30,647 bases of DNA, from contig JAHJFH010000026.1 of the NCBI GenBank assembly GCA_018824925.1, positions 1 through 30,647 on the forward strand. The letters are read 5' to 3'. The translations under genes were made by a program, and so were the position numbers. The first letter of the stretch is position 1, and the number at the start of each line of letters is the position of its first letter. Shown here in pieces: positions 1 through 6,055 of the stretch. The notes under the pieces are model-generated. The model saw nothing but the letters and a program-made list of their open reading frames with translations. It was not told the DNA's origin and made no database searches. Source of the stretch: Thermoplasmatota archaeon. GTDB lineage: Archaea > Thermoplasmatota > E2 > DHVEG-1.

Positions 1-974
1 ATACAATTAATACACTTATAAAAAGACTCCCTTACTCACCAGATTCTCTTTACAACGCCATCGAGGAGATGCTATCTGAAGGTACAATTATAAAAATCAA
101 AACAAGTGGAGAAACACGATTAGACATCCCAAAGAATTATGTGAACCAAAAACGGAAAGAATTTTTTATTAAATCTCTTACTTATGGAATCGATCCAGAA
201 CTCTTTCTCAGAAAAAAAACCCTTTCAGTATGGAACGCTCTCGATACATCCAAAAAAGTAAAGGACCTCACCAAAAAAACCAAATTATCAGAAAAAACAG
301 TGAGAAAATATCTGAAATTCTTCGCAGACTCAGCAGTGCTACAATATGAAAAAAGAAAACCAATAATTGTAAAGAAAATACCATCTCACCCCCTTGTATC
401 GCTCTTGAATTCCATGATAAACGAATCATACACAACCGAACGAGTGTATTCCCCAGGATCATCTCCTTTTGAAGAAATTATTACCACACCTGATGAGATT
501 GAAAAAATTCTCTATGAAAAAATCGATGATAGTGTGACTATCAAAAAAACAGGTTTCCTTGTGAAAGGAAAACCAGATAAAATCTCTGTTCTCGAAAGTG
601 TCACGACCAAACAAATTTCGGAAGACATCTTTCTCAATAAACTAACGACTCCCGAAGGAGTTGAAGATTCATGTATCAAAATCCTCGCAAATAAAAAGAT
701 AGATTTCGAAAAATTGTTCGCCCGCGCAGTCGAAAAAAATATTGTGAATCAAACCGGATGTTATCTAAACATACTCTATGATCTCAATAAACAACTCGTA
801 CCCTATGAAGCAATTACAAAATTTCATGAGCACATTTCGGATAAAAAAAATATTTTTTTAAAAGAAGAAATGAAATATGGAAAATCAGGGTGGGAGAAAA
901 AATATGAAAAGAATTGGAATGTAGACCTCTATCTTGACATTGGAGCTATAGAACATGGAGTTCGGGGAATATGA
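1..974 (+). CDS. Winged-helix protein, 5'-truncated by window edge (AbiEi-like antitoxin candidate)
   Basis: The reading frame is open to the first base (first full codon at 3), so the ATG at 69 is internal and the real start lies outside the window. About 323 codons are visible. Two helix-turn-helix-like stretches can be seen: one at the truncated N terminus (around SPDSLYNAIEEMLSEG) and one further in (KVKDLTKKTKLSEKTVRKYL), each followed by a short basic wing-like segment. The last 200 residues are Lys/Glu-rich and I do not recognise them. The stop overlaps the next gene's start as ATGA, so the two are translationally coupled. The downstream nucleotidyltransferase makes an AbiEi-type antitoxin/repressor role plausible. 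That role is inferred from context; sequence alone supports only a DNA-binding protein. It could instead be an ordinary archaeal regulator. Confidence 0.6.
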   Translation, partial: TINTLIKRLPYSPDSLYNAIEEMLSEGTIIKIKTSGETRLDIPKNYVNQKRKEFFIKSLTYGIDPELFLRKKTLSVWNALDTSKKVKDLTKKTKLSEKTVRKYLKFFADSAVLQYEKRKPIIVKKIPSHPLVSLLNSMINESYTTERVYSPGSSPFEEIITTPDEIEKILYEKIDDSVTIKKTGFLVKGKPDKISVLESVTTKQISEDIFLNKLTTPEGVEDSCIKILANKKIDFEKLFARAVEKNIVNQTGCYLNILYDLNKQLVPYEAITKFHEHISDKKNIFLKEEMKYGKSGWEKKYEKNWNVDLYLDIGAIEHGVRGI

Positions 975-1705
975 ATTATGAAGAATTCCCTGAAATAATA
1001 AAAAAAGACATCGAAGATCAATCATTATCAATTTTACAACATATCGCTGAGGAGATCATAGTAATTGGCGGATGGGCTGTGAGAGCATTAACTGGTGATA
1101 AGCATGCCAGATACACCTTAGATATTGACGGTGTAACCGAACAAAAAACAATGAAAAAAGTTGAATCAATACTAAAACTTCTTGGAATGAATGGACGAAA
1201 AAGTAACTGGGGCATTCAATTCTATCAGCACTATACACCTCAGGTCAAAATTCCTGAAGAAATACGAAAAGAAATAGATAACGTGGAGTTACGAATTGAA
1301 ATCTCAGAACCCAGAATAAAAGAATCACAAACCCACCATTACTTCGAATTCGATTTAACTGAATTCATCATGCGAGACATTCAGTATCATATGAAAAAAG
1401 GGAAAGTAACAATAAAAGTCCCCCCTGCAGAATATATGGCCGCAGTGAAACTTGGTCTGCCTGCCGATTATAAAAATAATTTTGATTCACAAGTATTGCT
1501 TGAAATATGCAATGTGGAGAAAGTTGTTGAGATTATCAAGTTAAATGATGATTGGAGTGAAATGGTACGACGACGAATTCCAAAACTCATTGGCCGCCTT
1601 AATGATAAAGACCGGTTGGAACACATACTTGCGATAAATAATGGCATCAACATTAAGGAACATATCAAAACTATGAAATACATTGAAAACAAACTGAAAA
1701 CATAA
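971..1705 (+). CDS. MNT-type nucleotidyltransferase, AbiEii/DUF6036-like (putative toxin of a type IV-like pair)
   Basis: The 244-residue protein carries a nucleotidyltransferase signature near the N terminus: IGGWAVRAL (about residues 32-40), then an Arg and TLDIDG (about 50-55). This matches the GG...R-x-T-x-D-x-D pattern of AbiEii/MNT enzymes. A later segment, PPAEYMAAVKLGLPADYKNNFD, resembles the conserved substrate-side helix of the family. The expected third acidic strand may be VELRIEI, which offers Glu rather than Asp. Family members transfer nucleotides, in studied cases to tRNA or to a partner toxin. It starts inside the stop codon of the winged-helix gene (ATGA), so the pair forms one operon, and a T-rich run follows the stop. 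The toxin role is inferred; a housekeeping nucleotidyltransferase cannot be excluded. Confidence 0.65.
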   Translation: MNYEEFPEIIKKDIEDQSLSILQHIAEEIIVIGGWAVRALTGDKHARYTLDIDGVTEQKTMKKVESILKLLGMNGRKSNWGIQFYQHYTPQVKIPEEIRKEIDNVELRIEISEPRIKESQTHHYFEFDLTEFIMRDIQYHMKKGKVTIKVPPAEYMAAVKLGLPADYKNNFDSQVLLEICNVEKVVEIIKLNDDWSEMVRRRIPKLIGRLNDKDRLEHILAINNGINIKEHIKTMKYIENKLKT

Positions 1706-1827
1706 TGATTTTTTTTGTTAAAACAAACGTTGTTTAAGTGCCAGAAGCTCTCTTAAAAAACTTCTGTTCGGTCAGAAGCAATATTTTTCAAGATAGAGGT
1801 CATAAAATTTTTCATCATTATATTAGA
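1706..1827. other. Intergenic stretch with T-tract and overlapping short inverted repeats
   Basis: Just after the nucleotidyltransferase stop there is a T-run (1709-1716), a likely transcription terminator. Further on, CAGAAG (1742-1747), CTTCTG (1761-1766) and CAGAAG (1773-1778) can form two mutually exclusive hairpins. No ORF is seen. Confidence 0.4.
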
Positions 1828-1858
1828 AGGTGCTGTGTGTAGGCCATAAGCCTCTTTT
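1828..1858 (-). repeat. Displaced copy of the rnpB 3' end (putative attachment-site repeat)
   Basis: These 31 bases match 2466-2496 at 29 of 31 positions in direct orientation. The other copy is the real 3' end of the RNase P RNA gene, covering the 3' strand of helix P1 and the conserved AGAGGCTTA element. Here the rest of the RNase P RNA is absent: similarity stops right after the T-run. One difference (GTGTGT for GGGTGT on the plus strand) would break a P1 base pair. The two copies bracket the relBE relic, as direct repeats do after site-specific integration at a gene end. Confidence 0.75.
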
Positions 1859-1920
1859 CAACATGAGAAAATGGCTAATTTTTATGAAATTTGAAGACAG
1901 AAGTAACAGGCATATCGAAA

Positions 1921-1951
1921 ATTATATATACCACGGTATACCTAAGTATAC
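1921..1951 (+). promoter_or_regulatory. TATA box with overlapping palindromes upstream of the antitoxin gene
   Basis: ATTATATATA (1921-1930) sits about 33 bp before the antitoxin ATG at 1961, as expected for a TATA box giving a very short leader. It overlaps a perfect inverted repeat, TATACC-AC-GGTATA (1927-1940), and is followed by the palindrome GTATAC (1946-1951). A dimeric ribbon-helix-helix antitoxin binding here would block the promoter, which is the usual autoregulation of RelBE modules. Confidence 0.55.
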
Positions 1952-1960
1952 TATGATAAT

Positions 1961-2200
1961 ATGAGCACAACAACCATTAAAATACAAAGGGATACGAAAT
2001 CTCAAATTGATCAATTTCGAGAATATAAAAATGAAAGCTATGATGATGTGATTAAAAAATTAATTTATATCGCAAAAAACCTTAAAAAAGAACCTGATCT
2101 TAGTAAAGAGACAATTAGAGCCATTGAACAAGCACGTGAACGAATTAAGAAAGGAAAATTTGTCAGCCAGGAAGTTGCTAAACAACGACTGGGGCTCTAA
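1961..2200 (+). CDS. RelB/VapB-like antitoxin with ribbon-helix-helix N terminus
   Basis: The 79-residue protein begins with a short beta strand (TTTIKIQRDTKSQIDQF) and two helices (SYDDVIKKLIYIAKNL), the pattern of archaeal ribbon-helix-helix antitoxins. The charged C-terminal half (ETIRAIEQARERIKKGKFVSQEVAKQRLGL) resembles the toxin-wrapping tail of RelB proteins. It is followed after 3 bp by the start of a decayed RelE toxin gene, which fixes its identity by context. A TATA box with palindromic operator-like bases lies directly upstream. The gene is intact although its toxin is not, so it may survive as an orphan antitoxin or as a decaying relic. The exact RelB subfamily is uncertain. Confidence 0.75.
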   Translation: MSTTTIKIQRDTKSQIDQFREYKNESYDDVIKKLIYIAKNLKKEPDLSKETIRAIEQARERIKKGKFVSQEVAKQRLGL

Positions 2201-2203
2201 GAA

Positions 2204-2459
2204 ATGTATGACATTATTTTTGATGAAGAAGCAATAGAATTTTTAGAAAAAATTGAGAAGAATATAAAAAAAAAGAATCTACAATAAAATTATTTCAACG
2301 AAACAAGATCCATTTCATTATTTTGAGCGATTAACTGGAAGAAACGAATTTAAACTTTGAGTTGGAGTATATCGAGTTATTGCTGATATTGATGAGACAT
2401 CAAATAGAATATCCATTCTTGTGATAGGTCATAGAAAAAATATTTATCAAAAAATGTAA
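2204..2459 (+). pseudogene. relE: Decayed RelE-family mRNA interferase toxin (frameshift plus nonsense)
   Basis: From ATG 2204 the frame reads MYDIIFDEEAIEFLEKIEKN and then stops at 2285-2287. Removing one A from the run of nine A's around 2266-2274 restores a RelE-like continuation: RIYNKIISTKQDPFHYFERL, TGRNEFKL, a TGA stop at 2358-2360, then VGVYRVIADID and ISILVIGHRKNIYQKM ending at 2459. The pattern K-x-P-x-x-Y-x-x-L-x-G ... L-R-V-G-x-Y-R-V-I ... V-G-H-R-x-x-x-Y is typical of RelE toxins. The TGA stands exactly where the family has Arg, and one C-to-T change (CGA to TGA) explains it. Two independent lesions make a single sequencing error unlikely. The toxin should be inactive. Confidence 0.85.
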
Positions 2460-2465
2460 TTTTTT
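2447..2465 (-). terminator. Likely rnpB terminator (T-rich tract)
   Basis: Read on the minus strand, the mature 3' end of RNase P RNA is followed directly by an A-run and then a T-run (CATTTTTTG), the usual archaeal oligo-T stop signal. It overlaps the last codons of the relE relic on the other strand. Confidence 0.45.
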
Positions 2466-2496
2466 AGGTGCTGGGTGTAGGCCGTAAGCCTCTTTT
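2466..2496 (-). repeat. rnpB 3' end copy of the 31-bp direct repeat
   Basis: This copy is part of the functional RNase P RNA: its bases pair with the 5' end to form helix P1. It matches 1828-1858 at 29 of 31 positions. The 638-bp period between the copies holds only the relB gene and the relE relic. Confidence 0.8.
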
Positions 2497-2786
2497 TGTT
2501 CTAACAGCATTCATCTAATGCGCCCTACCTTCGAGCAGTCTGAACAACTGATCCCGACATTTGGGCTTGCTCCAGGGCAGATAGGCCGTTTCACCAAATC
2601 CCACAGAGACCTCATCACCAAATATGAATCATCGCATAATCTATGGGCTGTGTCGTTTCTGCGCCTCTGCTAAGACTCTCGCCTTAACCATTTGCATGGT
2701 ATCCTGATTCAGAGTGAGAGAGGACTTTCCTCAGCACCCAACCCACAAGGGATCTGTGCCGTAGCTGTCCACCTACTCCCAGCACA
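2467..2786 (-). ncRNA. rnpB: RNase P RNA, archaeal type A
   Basis: On the minus strand this is a near-complete RNase P RNA, the catalytic RNA that trims 5' leaders from pre-tRNAs. Visible hallmarks in order: the 5' strand of P1 (GTGCTGGGAGTAGG, from about 2785); conserved region I, GAGGAAAGTCC (plus 2722-2732); the CAGGATACCATGCAAATGG segment; GAAACGACACAGCCC; GGTGAAACGGCC; CCTGGAGCAAGCCCAAA; GGTAGGGCGCATTAGATG; conserved region V, AGAGGCTTAC (plus 2484-2493); and the 3' strand of P1 (CCTACACCCAGCAC). The two P1 strands pair over about 13 bp. The length of about 320 nt is normal for type A. A TATA box lies at 2811-2820. Ends are set from P1 pairing and may be off by a few bases. Confidence 0.95.
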
Positions 2787-2810
2787 AAGCAAACCACCAT
2801 AAACATATCA

Positions 2811-2820
2811 GATATATAAT
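2811..2820 (-). promoter_or_regulatory. TATA box of rnpB
   Basis: The minus strand reads ATTATATATC about 27-30 bp before the 5' end of helix P1, the correct spacing for an archaeal TATA box to start transcription at about 2786-2790. Confidence 0.65.
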
Positions 2821-2862
2821 CTTAACCCGAGAGCAAAATTTATCAAAACATCATCAACTTCC

Positions 2863-4428
2863 CTAAGGAAACGTTGATGTTGATTCTTTCTCCTGAACCA
2901 CACGACCATCCACAACCACCTGCGTTTTCAATACCGTTGTCACACCCACCGGCACATCCATCTCCAACCCTACCTCCACCTGCAAACCAGGTTCTAACCC
3001 ATATACCACAACATTACGAGGATTCCGACTCATATTATCCACCGTCATAAACTCTCCCTGCACCACAAAATTCTGTATCGGACCACTCCCAATATTTTCA
3101 ACACGAATCCGCATACGAATATAATCCTCACCATCACTTGTGGTAAACCGGGTCGCATCCCGCCACGTATGTAAAAGCACTGGTCGAGATGTTATCGGAT
3201 ACGCAGTTGCATTGGTCACCCCAACATATTCATCAGGGACCTTACCAACAACCCATCGATTCCGCGTCGTCTCAAGAAAATAATACTCATCAAGAAAATA
3301 ATCAAACCCTGTTGCATCTGAAGGTAAATGTACCCCGACGGCCATATGATTCGGCAAGCGCAATAACGCCACCTCATACCCCAAATACGCAAGTAATGAT
3401 ACGGTAAGAATAGCCTTATCCTCACAATCACCCCTTCCATCCACCAGTGTTTCTACCGGAAACTTCGGGTATTCACAAGAGGGGTCTAGATCATCATCCG
3501 ATGCATACGTAATATCCTGCGTAAACGATGCAATATAATTTACGGTATCAATTGTATCCATCGTCCCCATATCCTCTGATAATACCTTTGCAAGAACCTC
3601 GATATAGGCGTCATCCGCCTGATCAAACACATACACAGCATAATCATCAGAAAGAAACCGTTCACGATCACGATAATAAAAATACAGAAACGGCAACTCA
3701 GGAATCTGAATCGACCGTGCACCCAAATACCGCCAACTAAACGTCAACTCATCAACCGAATCCACTACAGCTACCTGCTCAGTAATCCGTCCAATCTCGG
3801 ACTCATCAAGATCCTGTAGTGTTACCACCGTATCAACCATGTTTTTAGAAATAGCAGCAATATTAAGACATGCAGCAATACGTTCACCCTCCAACGGCAA
3901 CACCACCCGTGGAATCACCACACCAGAACCTATCTCTGATGCCACATCAACCACCACCCTAAATGGATATGCGGGGAGATCACCATTATTTACCACTAAC
4001 ACCTCAACACCCACTAAATCAGTACCTTGCTCTGAATCCCACCAGAAATACTCAACCTCAGCAATCGACAGATCGGGACCCGTAAAGGTCATTTGATTTT
4101 CAAACACCAGATTATTATTACGATCAAGCGCTCGAAGGGTATAAACCCCACCCCGAGGTGTTTTCCAATACGCATCAAGATGCAATACCGCATCATGAAC
4201 CCCTGAAAAAAACTCCTCCTGAAATAAAGAACCCAGTGGACCAGTTAATTTTAACGTAATCTTTCCCGTGGTATTAAAACGAACAGATAAACTCGGAAAA
4301 CCCGCATCATCATAAATAGACTGAGATACTATCCGTACCTCAGTACTACCTAACAAGGTACAACCTGAAAAAAGTGATATAAAAAAAAAGAAAATAACCG
4401 TGACACCAACACATTGCTTTATTGACAT
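2863..4428 (-). CDS. Secreted lipoprotein with transglutaminase-like domain
   Basis: Starting at ATG 4428 (not the longer frame to 4470), the protein is 521 residues and begins with a hydrophobic signal ending in a lipobox (LFSGC), so it is probably exported and lipid-anchored. GAAGGTGCT just before this ATG is a good ribosome site. The middle contains a transglutaminase-like fold: GDCEDKA with Cys335, LPNHMAV with His361, and YFLETT with Glu386, the Cys-His-acid triad order. Immunoglobulin-like beta-rich regions flank it on both sides. Family members act as peptidases or cross-linkers on extracellular protein; the substrate is unknown. The start overlaps the 3' end of the aminotransferase gene by 10 bp, implying co-translation. 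Confidence 0.8.
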   Translation of the reverse strand: MSIKQCVGVTVIFFFFISLFSGCTLLGSTEVRIVSQSIYDDAGFPSLSVRFNTTGKITLKLTGPLGSLFQEEFFSGVHDAVLHLDAYWKTPRGGVYTLRALDRNNNLVFENQMTFTGPDLSIAEVEYFWWDSEQGTDLVGVEVLVVNNGDLPAYPFRVVVDVASEIGSGVVIPRVVLPLEGERIAACLNIAAISKNMVDTVVTLQDLDESEIGRITEQVAVVDSVDELTFSWRYLGARSIQIPELPFLYFYYRDRERFLSDDYAVYVFDQADDAYIEVLAKVLSEDMGTMDTIDTVNYIASFTQDITYASDDDLDPSCEYPKFPVETLVDGRGDCEDKAILTVSLLAYLGYEVALLRLPNHMAVGVHLPSDATGFDYFLDEYYFLETTRNRWVVGKVPDEYVGVTNATAYPITSRPVLLHTWRDATRFTTSDGEDYIRMRIRVENIGSGPIQNFVVQGEFMTVDNMSRNPRNVVVYGLEPGLQVEVGLEMDVPVGVTTVLKTQVVVDGRVVQEKESTSTFP

Positions 4429-5636
4429 AGCACCTTCATTTTTGCGGCAATAACTGCTCCCAGACGACACATCCCTTCCTTTATCTGTTCATCAGTGGAG
4501 TACGAAAAATTCAGCCGCATAGATCGCCCCCCGCTTCCATCGACACAGAAAGCCTTACCATGGACATATGCTACCTTCTGTTTAAGGGCATCAAGAAACA
4601 TAACCTCAGTATCGATACCTTCAGCAAGGGTTACCCACGCAAACATACCACCAAGAGGTTTGTTACACACATACCCCGCAGGGAAATAATCCTTCATCGC
4701 CCGCATCATAATATCACGTTTTGGTCTGTAATACTCACAAATCTTTAAAATATGCAAATCAAGAGAACCAATTCTAATAAACTCATTAACAATAAATTGC
4801 GTAAAGGTATTGGTACATAAATCAAGTGCCTGTTTACAAATAACCATCTTCCGTGTTAATTCCTCAGAAGCAATCGCCCATGCTAAGCGAAACCCTGGGG
4901 AAAGTATTTTTGAAAATGTTGAAATGTAGATCACCCGATCAGCATCATCTAATGCCTTTAACGGTTTGATATGATCCACATCATAACGTAATTTCCCATA
5001 GGGATCATCCTCAATAATCAACAAATCATGCTCATTTGCCAGATCAATCAACTTTTTCCGACGATTTTCTGGCATAATAACCCCTGCAGGGTTCTGAAAC
5101 GTCGGCACCGTATAGATAAACTTTGGGGTTACTCCCTGTTTCAATAGTTCCTTGATTTTTTCCTCAAGAAGATCAACACACATACCATCCTTATCTAAGG
5201 GAATCCCCGCTAAATTGGCCTCATAACTCCGATAGGCATTAATACCCCCAAGATAGGAGGGAAGCCCCACTAATGCATAATCACCGGGGTTCAGAAATAT
5301 CTTACCGACGGTATCAAGCGCTTGTTGTGAACCACTCATAATAGCGACATGTTCAGGACCTGCATCAATCCCATCTTTCCGCGCTCGTTCCGCAATAGAT
5401 TCACGTAACTCCGGAACCCCCTGGGTAGTCCCATATTGCAATGATTCTTTACCATGATGATCTAACACCACATGTATTACTTCCTTTAAATCATCAATCG
5501 GAAAGGACTTCGGATTCGGAAGACCACCCGCAAAAGAGATTATCTCTGGATCCTGGGTCACTTTAAGAAGTTCACGAATCTCCGATTTCCGCATTTTTCC
5601 TGCTCGATCTGAATATAATCTGTTGAGATCTTCCAT
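4419..5636 (-). CDS. PLP-dependent class I/II aminotransferase (LysN/MocR-type fold)
   Basis: The 405-residue enzyme has the fold-type I layout: EIISFAGGLPNPKSFP near the N terminus, SGSQQALD, PTFQNPAG (Asn182), IEDDPYGKLRY (Asp211, Tyr213), the Schiff-base lysine in STFSKILSPGFR (Lys243), and a C-terminal MRLNFSY with a carboxylate-binding Arg. This is the subgroup with 2-aminoadipate/aromatic/branched-chain aminotransferases (LysN, ARO8-like), so the amino-acid substrate cannot be fixed. The start was placed at 5636 because a TATA box (5669-5677) lies inside the longer frame and GGTGGGT precedes this ATG. The longer ORF would begin at 5687. It is followed by the lipoprotein gene with overlap. 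Confidence 0.85.
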   Translation of the reverse strand: MEDLNRLYSDRAGKMRKSEIRELLKVTQDPEIISFAGGLPNPKSFPIDDLKEVIHVVLDHHGKESLQYGTTQGVPELRESIAERARKDGIDAGPEHVAIMSGSQQALDTVGKIFLNPGDYALVGLPSYLGGINAYRSYEANLAGIPLDKDGMCVDLLEEKIKELLKQGVTPKFIYTVPTFQNPAGVIMPENRRKKLIDLANEHDLLIIEDDPYGKLRYDVDHIKPLKALDDADRVIYISTFSKILSPGFRLAWAIASEELTRKMVICKQALDLCTNTFTQFIVNEFIRIGSLDLHILKICEYYRPKRDIMMRAMKDYFPAGYVCNKPLGGMFAWVTLAEGIDTEVMFLDALKQKVAYVHGKAFCVDGSGGRSMRLNFSYSTDEQIKEGMCRLGAVIAAKMKVLCQ

Positions 5637-5668
5637 AAAAACCCACCGGTCCAGAGAATAAAAGGCAA

Positions 5669-5677
5669 TATTATATG
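5669..5677 (-). promoter_or_regulatory. TATA box of the aminotransferase-lipoprotein operon
   Basis: The minus strand reads CATATAATA about 37 bp before ATG 5636, predicting a transcript start near 5648. It lies within the longer alternative reading frame, which argues for the shorter protein. Confidence 0.5.
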
Positions 5678-5723
5678 CGTTTCGCAAAAAGGTAGAAATA
5701 GGTGCGAGACAATAACGGTAAAG

Positions 5724-5921
5724 TTATTCTTTTAGCTCATTTTTAATAGATGATGGTAATAAACATTCTCGATGTTCATCAAGCGCCGGCATCTGCTCAA
5801 CGGTCTCCCAGTCAAGATTAAACCGATGCATCATAAACGCGAGCTGTTGATCTGCAGAACCTTTCTTTTTATGATCAATGAGCATACAACTTGCATCATT
5901 AATACCGAGATCCTCATCCAT
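5724..5921 (-). CDS. Small hypothetical protein
   Basis: I do not recognise this protein. Starting at ATG 5921 it has 65 residues, is acidic and soluble, and contains DWETVEQMPALDEHRECLLPS near the C terminus. A TATA-like element (GCTTATAAGC, around 5950-5960) sits about 30 bp before this ATG, favouring it over the longer frame that starts at 5981 with MFWIVVGK. It is separately transcribed just upstream of the aminotransferase promoter, in the same direction. Divergent from it is the C25 peptidase gene. It could be a small regulator or adaptor, but nothing in the sequence says which. Confidence 0.55.
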   Translation of the reverse strand: MDEDLGINDASCMLIDHKKKGSADQQLAFMMHRFNLDWETVEQMPALDEHRECLLPSSIKNELKE

Positions 5922-6009
5922 AGTCTCGCACCAAATACAAACTATCTGCTTATAAGCTTTACCCACAACGATCCAGAACAACTAAAAAAAAGTATGGTTA
6001 GGCATAACC

Positions 6010-6019
6010 TTTTTATAAA
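6010..6019 (+). promoter_or_regulatory. TATA box of the C25 peptidase gene
   Basis: TTTTTATAAA lies about 40 bp before the ATG at 6056, giving an expected transcript start near 6040 and a leader of about 15 nt. Confidence 0.5.
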
Positions 6020-6055
6020 CATATCAAATAATTAATAAGTAACGGGGAATAAAAT

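Noticed and set aside
2498..2786. Apparent non-coding gap with weak ORFs
   Set aside because: The stretch is RNase P RNA on the minus strand, so short reading frames there are not genes.
4429..4470. Longer start of the lipoprotein
   Set aside because: It would place 14 polar residues before the signal peptide and enlarge the overlap with the aminotransferase gene. ATG 4428 has a ribosome site and puts the signal at the N terminus.
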